Origin: an uncultured Eisenbergiella sp. | GTDB taxonomy: Bacteria; Bacillota; Clostridia; Lachnospirales; Lachnospiraceae | Assembly: GCA_910585455.1 (NCBI GenBank) | Contig: CAJUEL010000019.1 | Coordinates: 1 to 64,000 of the forward strand | DNA: 64,000 nt | Direction of reading: 5' to 3' | Part shown: positions 39,918 to 48,664 of the stretch, one piece after another | Layout of the letters: every line of letters begins with the position of its first letter | Numbering within the stretch: the stretch's first letter is position 1 | Program-made: the position numbers and the translations under genes | The notes under the pieces: model-generated | Databases searched by the model: none | What the model saw: only the letters and a program-made list of their open reading frames with translations | Told to the model about the DNA's origin: nothing

Positions 39918-41831
39918 ATGCTGCTTTCCTGTCAGAACATCGATAAAGCCTTTTTGGAAAAACAGGTTTTAAAAGCCTGTTCCTTTCACATAGAAGATCA
40001 CGAAAAAGCAGCTATTGTCGGCATCAACGGCGCGGGGAAGACCACGCTTTTACGCATTCTCATAAAGGAGCTGGAGCCTGACGACGGCCTCGTCGTTTTC
40101 GCAAAGGATAAAACCTTCGGCTATCTGCCCCAGAACGCCGTGGTGGATACACAGCAGACCATCTACGCAGAGCTGCTTTCGGTCAAACAGTATGTGCTCG
40201 ATATGGAAGAACAAATCCGCCAGACAGAGCTCGCCATGAAACACGCCCAGGGCGATGCCCTGGAGGATCTGATGAAAAAATACGCGGATCTCACCCACGC
40301 CTATGAGCTGGAAAACGGTTATGCCTGCCAAAGCGAAATCACCGGTATTTTAAAGGGACTGGGCTTTTTGGAGGAAGAATTTGACAAACCCGTAAATATC
40401 CTCTCCGGCGGCCAGAAAACCCGCGTGGCACTGGGAAAGCTTTTGCTGCAAAAGCCGGATCTGATCATTCTGGACGAGCCCACCAACCATCTGGACATGA
40501 ACTCCATCGCCTGGCTGGAGACTTACCTTGCAAACTACAGGGGCGCTGTCCTGCTTGTCTCCCATGACCGGTATTTTCTGGACAAAATCGCCACGAAAAT
40601 CATCGAGATCGACAATACAAAGGCGACGGTCTTTTCCGGCAACTACTCCGATTACGCGACGAAGAAGGAAGCCCTGCGCCAGGCCCAATGGAGCGCCTAT
40701 GTAAACCAGCAAAACGAAATCAAACGCCAGGAAGAGATCATCGCCCGTTTCCGCTCCTATCATACGGAAAAAGCGACCCGTCAGGCCGAAAGCCGGGAAA
40801 AGCAGCTTTCCAAAATGGAAGTTCTCGACAAGCCGTCCGAGATCACATCGGACATGAAAATAGAGCTGACGCCACGGATCTTAAGCGGCAGCGATGTGCT
40901 CACCGTAGAACATCTTTCCAGAGCCTTTGGAAAAGAGCTTCTGTTTTCCGACCTTTCCTTTTCCTTAAAGCGCGGCGAGCATGTGGCGATCATCGGAGAT
41001 AACGGTACCGGCAAAACCACGATTTTAAAAATCATCAACGGCGTTCTTCCCGCAGACGGCGGAACCGTGCGGACGGGGAGCAAGGTGCAGATCGGCTACT
41101 ACGATCAGGAGCATCATGTACTGCATCCGGACAAAACACTGTTTGAAGAAATTTCCGATGCCTATCCGGAACTGAACAACACGGAAATCCGCAACACGCT
41201 CGCCGCCTTTTTATTCACCGGCGAGGATGTGTTCAAACGGATCCGGGAGCTTTCCGGCGGAGAAAAGGGCAGGGTTTCGCTGGCGAAGCTGATGCTTTCG
41301 GAATCCAATTTTCTGATTCTCGACGAGCCGACCAACCACCTGGACATCACCTCCCGGGAGATTCTCGAAGACGCCTTAAACAGCTACACCGGCACCGTGC
41401 TCTACGTATCCCACGACCGGTATTTCATCAACCGCACCGCCCACCGCATTTTAAAGCTCGCCAACGGAGACTTCACCCAGTACCTTGGCAATTATGATTA
41501 TTATCTGGAAAAAGAAGCGCAGAGTGTCTCCGCCCCCGCTCCGAACGCAACCTCTTTAGACGTCCCGGAATCCGTCGCAAAGCTTTCCTGGCAGGAGCAA
41601 AAAGAAAGGGAAGCGCAGCGCCGCAAGCGTGAAAACGCCCTCAAACGCTGCGAAGAGCGCATCGCATTTCTCGAAGCACGGGACAAAGAAATCGACGCGC
41701 AGATGAGCGATCCCCAGACCGCCACCGACGTCTCCCTCCTCCTGGAGCTCTCCAAAGAAAAAGAAGCAATTTCCGAAGAGCTCCTGACCCTGCTGGAGGA
41801 ATGGGAGGCTATCAGTGAAGCGGAGGGATGA
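39918..41831 (+). CDS. ABC-F family ATPase (Uup/YfmR-like)
   Basis: A 637-residue tandem ABC ATPase without membrane segments. Walker A motifs are GINGAGKTT and GDNGTGKTT, Walker B motifs LIILDEPTNHLDMN and LILDEPTNHLDIT, and signatures LSGGQKTRV and LSGGEKGRV. The inter-ATPase linker is followed by a C-terminal charged coiled coil (about 540-637, QERERE-like runs), as in Uup. It probably acts at the ribosome E site. GAAAGGAGATTGAC precedes the ATG. Its stop codon lies two bases before hairpin element copy 2. Confidence 0.94.
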   Translation: MLLSCQNIDKAFLEKQVLKACSFHIEDHEKAAIVGINGAGKTTLLRILIKELEPDDGLVVFAKDKTFGYLPQNAVVDTQQTIYAELLSVKQYVLDMEEQIRQTELAMKHAQGDALEDLMKKYADLTHAYELENGYACQSEITGILKGLGFLEEEFDKPVNILSGGQKTRVALGKLLLQKPDLIILDEPTNHLDMNSIAWLETYLANYRGAVLLVSHDRYFLDKIATKIIEIDNTKATVFSGNYSDYATKKEALRQAQWSAYVNQQNEIKRQEEIIARFRSYHTEKATRQAESREKQLSKMEVLDKPSEITSDMKIELTPRILSGSDVLTVEHLSRAFGKELLFSDLSFSLKRGEHVAIIGDNGTGKTTILKIINGVLPADGGTVRTGSKVQIGYYDQEHHVLHPDKTLFEEISDAYPELNNTEIRNTLAAFLFTGEDVFKRIRELSGGEKGRVSLAKLMLSESNFLILDEPTNHLDITSREILEDALNSYTGTVLYVSHDRYFINRTAHRILKLANGDFTQYLGNYDYYLEKEAQSVSAPAPNATSLDVPESVAKLSWQEQKEREAQRRKRENALKRCEERIAFLEARDKEIDAQMSDPQTATDVSLLLELSKEKEAISEELLTLLEEWEAISEAEG

Positions 41832-41833
41832 TT

Positions 41834-42167
41834 GCCCCGGGTATGACAGACAGGAGCAGGCGGCGGACGGATACAGACGGCGGCAGAGACAGACAGAAGG
41901 CGGGACAGGCACGGACTGTTTCCACCCGCGATATCCGAAGCGGGAAATTCCACAAAGCAGCGGGAGATTCCTAAACGCCACAGGGCGCAACGAACTCACT
42001 TCGTTCGAACAGTATTGCGCCCTGTGGCAGGAATCTCCCGCCGTTTTGGGAATTTCTCCGTTTCGGATAAAGCGGGTGGAAACAGTCCATGCCTGTCCCG
42101 CCCTCTGTCTGTCTCTGCCGCCGTCTGTATCCGTCCGCCGCCTGCTCCTGTCTGTCATGCCCGGGGC
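41834..42167 (+). repeat. long hairpin element, copy 2
   Basis: A 334-bp near-perfect inverted repeat filling the gap between the convergent ABC-F and gtrA genes (41832-42195). The outer about 90 bases of the arms differ at only about three positions, yet share nothing with the outer arms of copy 1. Inside comes the common core (arm A GATATCCGAAGCGGGAAATT, arm B with GCTTTATCC in the complementary strand), the clamp GCCACAGGGCGC/GCGCCCTGTGGC, a four-base bulge (AACG) on the left side only, and the apical loop near 41991-42012. No plausible protein is encoded. Confidence 0.9.
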
Positions 42168-42195
42168 GCACCACCCGCCACCTTCACTGGCGCTC

Positions 42196-42624
42196 TTATT
42201 CGTCAGCGGTCTTCTTTTCGATAAAAAGCTTGCGGGTGATGAAATTGTATACCATCACGACACCCGTGGCAAAGGGCTTGACGAGGATGTAGGACCTGTC
42301 CCAGAAACGGTCCAGAAGCAGCGTGCCTCCCTTTAATACAAGATTGTTGATGATACAGCCGCCCACTGCAAATACAAAAAAAACGATGAACTGCTTTAGC
42401 TTGTTCGCCTTCTTATCCGTATCAAATACGAAGGCGATACTCAAAATATAGTTAATAGCGGCAGAAACCACAAATGCCGTGGTATTCGCCACCAGCACGG
42501 GCAGCCCCATCAGCTCCTTTAGCACGATCAGGAGAATATATTCGATGGCAAAGCACAAAACGCCCACCAGACCGAATTTCATGATCTGCTGCCCCAGTTT
42601 GCTTTTCAAAAATTTATCGATCAA
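42196..42624 (-). CDS. GtrA family membrane protein
   Basis: A 142-residue four-helix membrane protein of the GtrA group, thought to flip undecaprenyl-phosphate-linked sugars for wall glycan decoration. The helices (IMKFGLVGVLCFAIEYILLI, VANTTAFVVSAAINYILSI, QFIVFFVFAVGGCIINNLV, VKPFATGVVMVYNFITRKLF) and the conserved NYxxSxxFVF loop are clear. The start is a TTG at 42624 that overlaps the icd stop (TTGA), with GAGGGG eight bases upstream. Co-translation with icd is surprising for a membrane protein and may simply reflect read-through of the operon. Confidence 0.9.
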   Translation of the reverse strand: MIDKFLKSKLGQQIMKFGLVGVLCFAIEYILLIVLKELMGLPVLVANTTAFVVSAAINYILSIAFVFDTDKKANKLKQFIVFFVFAVGGCIINNLVLKGGTLLLDRFWDRSYILVKPFATGVVMVYNFITRKLFIEKKTADE

Positions 42625-43844
42625 TTTCCGTTCCCCTCTCCCATCGCATCCATGGTTTTTCGGATCTCCCGGATGAAATCCTGACTGTTTAGCACTGTCA
42701 CATCTGTAAGGGAGGTGATCTGCGCCAGGTCCTTCGTCATGCGCCCGCTCTCGATCGTCGTGATCGTCGCCTTATCCAGCCTGTCCGCAAATTCACAGAG
42801 CGCACCGATGCCGTCCAGCTCACCGCGCTTGCGCAAAGCTCCTGTCCAGGCGAAAATGGTCGCCACGGAATTGGTGGAGGTTTCCTCTCCCTTCAAATGC
42901 TTGTAATAGTGCCTCTGTACCGTGCCATGCGCCGCTTCATATTCATAGACGCCGGTGGGAGAAACCAGCACGGAGGTCATCATCGCCAGAGAACCGAAAG
43001 CGGAGCTGACCATATCGCTCATCACATCGCCGTCATAATTCTTACATGCCCAGATGAAACCGCCCTTCGCTTTCATGACCCGCGCCACCGCGTCGTCGAT
43101 CAGCGTATAAAAATATTCGATGCCCAGCGCTTCGAACCTTTCTTTATATTCGCTGTCATAGATTTCCTGAAAAACATCCTTAAAGGTATGATCGTACTTT
43201 TTGGAAATGGTGTCCTTTGTGGCAAACCACAGATCCTGCTTCGTGTCGATCGCATAGTTGAAGCACGCCCGCGCAAAGCTGGAAATGGACTTGTCCGTAT
43301 TGTGCATGCCCTGCAGGATGCCCGCGCCGGTGAAATTATGAATCAGCTCCCGCACCTCAGTCCCGTCCTCCGCGGTGAACACCAGCTCCGCCTTTCCTGC
43401 GCCGGGCACCTTGATCTCCGCGTTTTTATACACATCGCCATAGGCATGGCGCGCCAGCGTGATGGGCTTTTCCCAGTTGCGCACGCAGGGCTCAATGCCT
43501 TTTACCAGGATCGGCGCGCGAAACACCGTGCCGTCCAGCATGGCGCGGATCGTGCCGTTGGGGCTTTTCCACATTTCCTTTAAATCATATTCCTTCACCC
43601 GGGCAGCATTGGGCGTGATGGTCGCGCATTTGACCGCAACGCCGTATTTTAAGGTCGCATTGGCGGAATCTACTGTCACCTGATCGTCGGTCTCATTCCT
43701 GTGCGCAAGCCCCAGATCATAATATTCCGTCTTCAAATCCACATAGGGCAGCAGCAGCTCTTCCTTGATCATCTGCCAGAGGATGCGGGTCATTTCATCG
43801 CCGTCCATCTCCACCAAGGGGGTCTTCATCTGAATTTTGTCCAT
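42621..43844 (-). CDS. icd: isocitrate dehydrogenase (NADP-type)
   Basis: A 407-residue isocitrate dehydrogenase of the eukaryote-like/Clostridial homodimeric class. The substrate motif SPNGTIRAMLDGTVFRAPI, the TPNAARVKEY segment, the metal Asp region (NYDGDVMSDMVSSAFGSL) and the cofactor loop (EAAHGTVQRHY) are all present. It oxidises isocitrate to 2-oxoglutarate. It lies in an operon with a citrate synthase-like gene and a GntR regulator, 20 bases after the latter, so the operon builds glutamate precursors. No aconitase gene is present here. Confidence 0.96.
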   Translation of the reverse strand: MDKIQMKTPLVEMDGDEMTRILWQMIKEELLLPYVDLKTEYYDLGLAHRNETDDQVTVDSANATLKYGVAVKCATITPNAARVKEYDLKEMWKSPNGTIRAMLDGTVFRAPILVKGIEPCVRNWEKPITLARHAYGDVYKNAEIKVPGAGKAELVFTAEDGTEVRELIHNFTGAGILQGMHNTDKSISSFARACFNYAIDTKQDLWFATKDTISKKYDHTFKDVFQEIYDSEYKERFEALGIEYFYTLIDDAVARVMKAKGGFIWACKNYDGDVMSDMVSSAFGSLAMMTSVLVSPTGVYEYEAAHGTVQRHYYKHLKGEETSTNSVATIFAWTGALRKRGELDGIGALCEFADRLDKATITTIESGRMTKDLAQITSLTDVTVLNSQDFIREIRKTMDAMGEGNGN

Positions 43845-43864
43845 ACCGTTCCTCGCTTTCTTTG

Positions 43865-44551
43865 TTATAAAATCCCATTCTTCACCATATTAGCATAAGC
43901 GTTCCGGATATGCAAGGTTGCAAGCTCCTCCGCCCGGTCCGCATTTTTCGCCTGAATCGCTTCCATGATCTGTCTGTGCTCCTGCACCGCCTCTCTGCCC
44001 CGCTCATTGTCGGAAAGCACCCGCTTGCGCACACGCATCACATATTCATGATAGTCCTTGAGCTGGTGCTTTAACATCTTGGAACCACATGCCTCATACA
44101 GAATCTCATGAAACTGATTATCCAGCTCCGTCAGCTGCCCTGCATTATGCTTGCAGACATGATACCAGGAAAGAAACACCGTCTCCTCCAGCGCCTCCGC
44201 CTGCTCCTTCGTAATATTCTGCACCGCCCAGCGGGCGCACAGCCCTTCCAGCAGCGCGCGCATGGCATAAATATCCTGCATGTCCTTGCGGGTGATGCCC
44301 GTTACAAACGCGCCGCGGTTGGGAATGATGGTCACCAGCCCCTCCAGCTCAAGCTGCCTTAGCGCTTCCCGCACCGGTGTGCGGGAAACTCCCATCTCCT
44401 CTCCCAGCGCAACCTCTTTTAATTCCTCGTTCTCGGCATATCTGCCGCTTAAAATATCCTCCCGGAGCCGGTGAAACACCTTTCCCCGCAGGGAATAACG
44501 GTCCGCTGATTCCTCTTTTCCTTCCTGTTGACCCATCCTCTTTTCCACCAT
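43865..44551 (-). CDS. GntR-family regulator (FCD/FadR type)
   Basis: A 228-residue GntR regulator. The N-terminal winged helix is LRGKVFHRLREDILSGRY through SRTPVREALRQLELEGLV and PNRGAFVTG; the C-terminal all-helical FCD effector domain follows (AMRALLEGLCARWAV, LDNQFHEILYEACG). Effectors of this group are organic acids. Start choice is uncertain among TTG 44563, ATG 44551 and ATG 44536. It lies between the citrate synthase-like gene and icd. The promoter of the operon contains ATTGTATACAAT, an operator of the kind FCD regulators bind, so autoregulation of the pathway is likely. Confidence 0.93.
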   Translation of the reverse strand: MVEKRMGQQEGKEESADRYSLRGKVFHRLREDILSGRYAENEELKEVALGEEMGVSRTPVREALRQLELEGLVTIIPNRGAFVTGITRKDMQDIYAMRALLEGLCARWAVQNITKEQAEALEETVFLSWYHVCKHNAGQLTELDNQFHEILYEACGSKMLKHQLKDYHEYVMRVRKRVLSDNERGREAVQEHRQIMEAIQAKNADRAEELATLHIRNAYANMVKNGIL

Positions 44552-44704
44552 ATCTTTTTTCAAAATCTACAACCGCTCAGACAAGTCTGCATGGTTGCCA
44601 AAATCCTTATCATCGCCACATCTTCCGGCGGCTTCATGCGCCCGGCGTTACCGCTCACCAAAGGACCGTCAATGCGCTTTTCAATGCGACGCTGCTGCCA
44701 CAGG

Positions 44705-46105
44705 CTACCGGATTTCCACGCCCAGCTTTTTCTGCGCGTCATCGATCACCCGCAAAAGCTCCTCATCCGTCAGCACGGTCACACGGCCGCCCGCGTACTC
44801 CTCATCAACCCATTTCTTCACCTCGTGGACGAGATCACAGCTTTTATCCAGCTTTTTCTCCTCCGGCAGGGAAAAATACGTGTTGATCCAGTGGGCGATT
44901 CCGGCAAGCCCGGAGGTATTGGAAACCGCGCATAAAACAGGCCTGTTTAAAAACTTCTCCGTATCGAAAATATTATAAATTTCCTCGTTCTTCAAAAGCC
45001 CGTCCGCATGGATGCCCGCCCTTGTGACATTGAAATTTTTCCCCACAAAGGGCGTCCTGGGCGGAATCTGATAGCCGATCTCCTTCTCGTAGTATTCGGC
45101 AAGCTCCGTGATAACCCTGGTATCCATGCCGTTTAACGTTCCCCGCAGCTGGGCGTATTCGAAGACCATCGCCTCCAGCGGCGTGTTGCCCGTCCGCTCC
45201 CCGATGCCGAACAGCGACGTGTTCACGCCGGAGCAGCCGTACAGCCACGCGGTGGAGGAATTGACCACCGCCTTATAAAAATCGTTGTGTCCATGCCATT
45301 CCATCATCTCGTGGGGAACGCCCGCATGGGTATGCAGCGCATAGATAATGCCGGGCACGCTTCGGGGAATGACCGCTCCGGGATAGTTGACCCCATAGCC
45401 CATGGTATCACAGGCGCGCACCTTGACCGGAATCTGATACTCCTTCATCAGCTTCATCAGCTCCAGACAAAAGGGCACCACATAACCGTAAATATCCGCC
45501 CTCGTGATATCCTCCAGATGGCAGCGCGGACTGATTCCCTCCTCCAGGCAGTCACGGATCACGCTCAAATAATGTTCCATCGCCTGCCGCCTTGTCATCT
45601 TCAGCTTCATAAAAATGTGATAGTCGGAGCAGCTCACCAAAATGCCCGTTTCCTTCATGCCGATTTCCTTCACCAGCTTAAAATCCTCACGGCTCGCCCG
45701 AATCCAGCTCGTCACCTCCGGAAACCGGTAGCCCCGCTCCATACATTTATAAACGGCATCCCTGTCCTTCTTGCTGTAGAGGAAAAATTCGCTGGCACGA
45801 ATCATGCCGTTCTCCCCGCCCAGTCTGTGCAGATAATCATAAATCGTCACGATCTGCTCCGTGCTGTAGGGCGCTCTGGACTGTTGCCCGTCCCGGAATG
45901 TGGTATCCGTAATCCAGATATCCTTCGGCATATCGTGTGGCACGATACGGTCGTTAAAGGGGATCTTGGGCACCTCCGAATAGGGAAACATGTTCCGGAA
46001 GACATTGGGCTTTGCCACATCATCCAGAATGTACATGTGTTCTTCGATTTCAAGCAGATTCTTCTTGTCGTTCATCGACACCGGACGGTAAGTAAACGTA
46101 CTCAT
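44705..46105 (-). CDS. DRE-TIM citrate/homocitrate synthase-like enzyme (probable Re-citrate synthase)
   Basis: A 466-residue member of the isopropylmalate/homocitrate synthase family. The DRE-TIM signature is TDTTFRDGQQSRAPYS, metal histidines are in EWHGHNDFYKAV, and the ASEFFLYSKKD and LFGIGERTGNTPLE segments follow. In Clostridia that lack a Si-type citrate synthase, such proteins are Re-citrate synthases. The neighbouring icd and GntR genes make that role far more likely here than leucine or lysine synthesis. The ATG at 46105 is chosen because GAAGGAG is seven bases upstream; another ATG lies at 46111. Confidence 0.85.
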   Translation of the reverse strand: MSTFTYRPVSMNDKKNLLEIEEHMYILDDVAKPNVFRNMFPYSEVPKIPFNDRIVPHDMPKDIWITDTTFRDGQQSRAPYSTEQIVTIYDYLHRLGGENGMIRASEFFLYSKKDRDAVYKCMERGYRFPEVTSWIRASREDFKLVKEIGMKETGILVSCSDYHIFMKLKMTRRQAMEHYLSVIRDCLEEGISPRCHLEDITRADIYGYVVPFCLELMKLMKEYQIPVKVRACDTMGYGVNYPGAVIPRSVPGIIYALHTHAGVPHEMMEWHGHNDFYKAVVNSSTAWLYGCSGVNTSLFGIGERTGNTPLEAMVFEYAQLRGTLNGMDTRVITELAEYYEKEIGYQIPPRTPFVGKNFNVTRAGIHADGLLKNEEIYNIFDTEKFLNRPVLCAVSNTSGLAGIAHWINTYFSLPEEKKLDKSCDLVHEVKKWVDEEYAGGRVTVLTDEELLRVIDDAQKKLGVEIR

Positions 46106-46148
46106 GCGCATTCTCCTTCGTTTATATGAATTTCGTTTTTTGCACTTT

Positions 46149-46177
46149 ATAATACTTGTATAATTGTATACAATCAA
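46149..46177 (-). promoter_or_regulatory. promoter with GntR operator, citrate synthase-GntR-icd-gtrA operon
   Basis: On the minus strand TTGATT (46172-46177), 17 bases and TATTAT (46149-46154). The perfect 12-bp palindrome ATTGTATACAAT at 46163-46174 covers the -35 edge and most of the spacer. It matches the TTGTATACAA type of site bound by FCD-type GntR proteins such as the one in this operon, so binding should repress initiation. Confidence 0.75.
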
Positions 46178-46254
46178 GGGGCGCATGTCAAGCACTTTCT
46201 CCTAAAAGCGCAAAAAACCTTCGTGACATAAAGCGCGAAATGACACTGAAAATG

Positions 46255-46305
46255 CAGACGGGACAGGCACAGGCTGTTTCACACCTCCGCTGTCCCGTCC
46301 ATCTG
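46255..46305. repeat. possible solo remnant of the hairpin element
   Basis: A 10-bp stem GACGGGACAG/CTGTCCCGTC (46257-46266 with 46290-46299) encloses 23 bases starting GCACAGGCTGTTTC. That loop start matches the stem-core junction of hairpin copies 2 and 3 (ACAGGCACGGACTGTTTC and ACAGGCTGTTTC), while the long core is missing. It would also stop transcripts of the S8 protease gene. Confidence 0.55.
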
Positions 46306-46316
46306 TTGGACTGTTT

Positions 46317-47234
46317 TTAATCCGCCAAAGCCGCGGCGACATTCAACATGCCCCATCCCTGCTTTTCCGGCGCTTCTCCCAGATCCTGCGCGCTGCCCAG
46401 AAGCCGTCTTTTGATCTGCGAATTGGAAAGCAGCGGATATTTTTCCCACAGCAGGGCAGCGGCGCCGCACACGGCAGGCACCGCCATGGACGAGCCGCTT
46501 TTGGCCGTATAGGGATTTAAAACGCCTCCTATCCGCTTTTTTCGAAAGCCCGCATGACAGGAAATGATATCCGTCCCCGGCGCGACCAGGTCGGGCTTGC
46601 GGATCGCAGCGCCCGCCGTTCCTCTTCCGGAATAATTTTCACACAGATCGCACCTGTCTGAAAAGCTTTTTCCGTCATGGCAGCCAACCGCCACCACATA
46701 AGGCCCTCTGCCCAAAAGCGAAAGGCTTCCGCTTTTGGGTCCCTTGTTTCCCGCCGCCACAACGACAAAAATTCCCGCCTCCCAGGCCTCCTCCAGCCAG
46801 GACAGCAGCTCCTCCTGCGCCGCTTTTTCTTCTATTTGATTAATCCCGACGGATATGTTTAGAATTCTGGTCTGGTATAGCCGTCTGTTGTCCAGGACAT
46901 ACCGGATTCCGGCTATCATATCCTCAATAGCCCCATCTCCCTTTTCGTCCAGTACCTTCCCCGCCACGATTCTGCAGTGCGGCGCCACGCCGCTGTAGAG
47001 CCCTCCGGAGCAAATGCCGTTCCCGCACAGACAGCCCGCCACATGCGTACCGTGCCCGCAATCATCATAGGGCATGGACTGCCCGCCGCAAAAATCCTTA
47101 AAACACACCAGCGACCTTTCCAGATCCGGGTGCATGGCAAAGCCCGTATCCAGAATTGCCGCCGTCACGCCCGCCCCGGTATAGGGAAACACCTGTGCCG
47201 GCGCCGCATGAATCACCCTTTTTACGCGGTTCAT
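46317..47234 (-). CDS. S8 family serine peptidase (subtilase)
   Basis: A 305-residue subtilisin-like protease with an intact triad: Asp29 in AAILDTGF, His61 in DCGHGTHVAG and Ser in KSGSSMAVPAV (about 255), plus the oxyanion Asn in VVAAGNKGPKSG. There is no signal peptide and almost no propeptide, as in intracellular subtilisins or spore-associated proteases of Clostridia. The start is ATG at 47234 with a weak upstream site. It is monocistronic and ends just before the small hairpin at 46255-46305. Confidence 0.93.
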   Translation of the reverse strand: MNRVKRVIHAAPAQVFPYTGAGVTAAILDTGFAMHPDLERSLVCFKDFCGGQSMPYDDCGHGTHVAGCLCGNGICSGGLYSGVAPHCRIVAGKVLDEKGDGAIEDMIAGIRYVLDNRRLYQTRILNISVGINQIEEKAAQEELLSWLEEAWEAGIFVVVAAGNKGPKSGSLSLLGRGPYVVAVGCHDGKSFSDRCDLCENYSGRGTAGAAIRKPDLVAPGTDIISCHAGFRKKRIGGVLNPYTAKSGSSMAVPAVCGAAALLWEKYPLLSNSQIKRRLLGSAQDLGEAPEKQGWGMLNVAAALAD

Positions 47235-47441
47235 CGCAAAATATTCCTTTTTTCTTATAAATATGTAAAAAAGAATTGTTTTGCTACCGTCTGCATGTCC
47301 GCAATTGGGCGCTGCCAGGGCAAGCCTGCCTACGGGCAGGGTTTCAAAATTTCCTTCATAAAAAAAATGGAATCAGCGGAAACAAAGACAACCACAGCCA
47401 CATATCATAAACCATAACCAACAACATGGAGGCTCTTAAAA

Positions 47442-47696
47442 ATGAGTGACTTATCAGCAACAAACTGTGGATGCAACAATCGTCCCAACGATTGTGGATG
47501 CGGCAATGGCTTCGGCGGAGATGGCTGCACATGGCTCATCATCCTGCTGCTTCTGTTTTCCTGCGGCGGATGCGGGAACGGCAATTTCTTATCCGGAAAC
47601 GGGTGTGGATGCGGCAATGATAACAACGGCTGCAGCTGCCTGATCCTCATCCTGATCCTGTTCTGCTGCGGCGGCAATGGCTTTGGCTGCTGCTGA
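47442..47696 (+). CDS. cysteine/glycine-rich small protein (HCB-like, spore-coat type)
   Basis: An 84-residue protein with 15 cysteines and many glycines and asparagines, arranged as two similar halves: a CG-rich stretch, then a hydrophobic run (WLIILLLLFS and LILILILF), then GCGNGNF or CGGNGFGCC. I know such proteins from Lachnospiraceae under names like high-cysteine HCB protein. They are believed to be spore-coat or cross-linked surface proteins, but this is unproven. ACATGGAGGCTCTTAAAA precedes the ATG. Three consecutive hairpins follow the stop. Confidence 0.8.
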   Translation: MSDLSATNCGCNNRPNDCGCGNGFGGDGCTWLIILLLLFSCGGCGNGNFLSGNGCGCGNDNNGCSCLILILILFCCGGNGFGCC

Positions 47697-47709
47697 CAAA
47701 CCGCTTCCC

Positions 47710-47820
47710 CTGTTATGACACCCACCCTGGCTACAGCGTCATAACAGTTTCCAAAGGCATTGCCCTGCAACGGGCAATGCCCTTTTTCATACGACAGGAA
47801 ACTTTATTTCCTGTCGTATG
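47710..47820 (+). terminator. three tandem hairpins after the Cys-rich protein gene
   Basis: First, CTGTTATGAC/GTCATAACAG (47710-47719, 47738-47747). Second, GGCATTGCCC/GGGCAATGCC (47756-47765, 47772-47781), followed by CTTTTT, a good intrinsic terminator. Third, a perfect 14-bp stem (47788-47801, 47807-47820) followed by seven A on the plus strand. The second one ends the transcript; the others may stabilise or separate units. Confidence 0.75.
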
Positions 47821-47960
47821 AAAAAAATCCTGACGTACAAAAATCTGTTCTTGCGCGCATGCACGTGAAAAAGACGCTGCCTGACGGCAACCCCGCGCGA
47901 CGTTTTTACATATTCCCTGTCTCTTTTACATAAGGTAAAAGGAAGGGAGGTATAAAAAAG

Positions 47961-48608
47961 ATGAATCCCATTGAAAATGAAGCGATCTGTGCCTTTGATA
48001 CGCTTTATACGAACAATCACATACAGATATTGAAGGTGCTTCTGCCCTATTTCGACTTAAACGCCCAAAAGAGGCTTGCCATCCTGATTAAATTCATGGA
48101 GCTGCGCTATACGATGGAATATTTTGGCAGACAAATAACATCCGCATATGCTTCCCGCGATGGTTTGCAGCAGCCTGATATCGTCGGCATTTTTGAACAG
48201 ATCAAAAGCTTCTGCACGCCCTCCGAGCGCGCCATGTTTGACCAGCTGGCAAATATGAAAAAAAGCATGGAAATGTACGAGGAGATGACGAATATGATGC
48301 AGCTGTTCTCCCAGCTCATGCCAGAAGGCGCTGCCGCAGAATCTTTCCATGCGTCCGGCGCTAACGCAGCGGCGGATGCGGCCGGATATGACCCTTCCGC
48401 CGGTCCTGATCATTCTCCCGGAAACGATACCGCCGGTCAGGGTAGTGCGGCACAGGGAGCAGGCAGTTTTCCCTTCGGCTCTGCAAATCCCATGGAACTG
48501 CTCAAAGGTATGCTCTCTCCGGAACAGCAAAGCATGTTTGAGCTGTTCTCTTCCTCCTTCGGCAATTTGGACCAGACCAATCATGCTTCATCATCCGAAC
48601 AGCAATAG
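47961..48608 (+). CDS. uncharacterised protein, 215 aa, helical with low-complexity linker
   Basis: A 215-residue soluble protein. The N-terminal about 110 residues are helical (NHIQILKVLLPYFDLNAQKR, EQIKSFCTPSERAMFDQLAN). A Gly/Ala/Ser/Pro linker (about 115-170) leads to a C-terminal amphipathic segment (NPMELLKGMLSPEQQSMFEL). There is no known motif. Its arrangement with the 94-residue gene 56 bases downstream looks like a conserved clostridial pair of unknown function, possibly sporulation-linked, but the sequence gives no proof. GGAAGGGAGGTATAAAAAAG precedes the start. Confidence 0.78.
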   Translation: MNPIENEAICAFDTLYTNNHIQILKVLLPYFDLNAQKRLAILIKFMELRYTMEYFGRQITSAYASRDGLQQPDIVGIFEQIKSFCTPSERAMFDQLANMKKSMEMYEEMTNMMQLFSQLMPEGAAAESFHASGANAAADAAGYDPSAGPDHSPGNDTAGQGSAAQGAGSFPFGSANPMELLKGMLSPEQQSMFELFSSSFGNLDQTNHASSSEQQ

Positions 48609-48664
48609 GATCTGTGCCCTGCACGGATTCTGTTGTACAAAAAATCTGAAATGGAGAAATTATC

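Noticed and set aside
44574..44605. CAGACAAGTCTG near the GntR gene as a copy of the pheA palindrome
   Set aside because: Only 12 central bases match and the flanks do not pair well; too short to treat as the same element.
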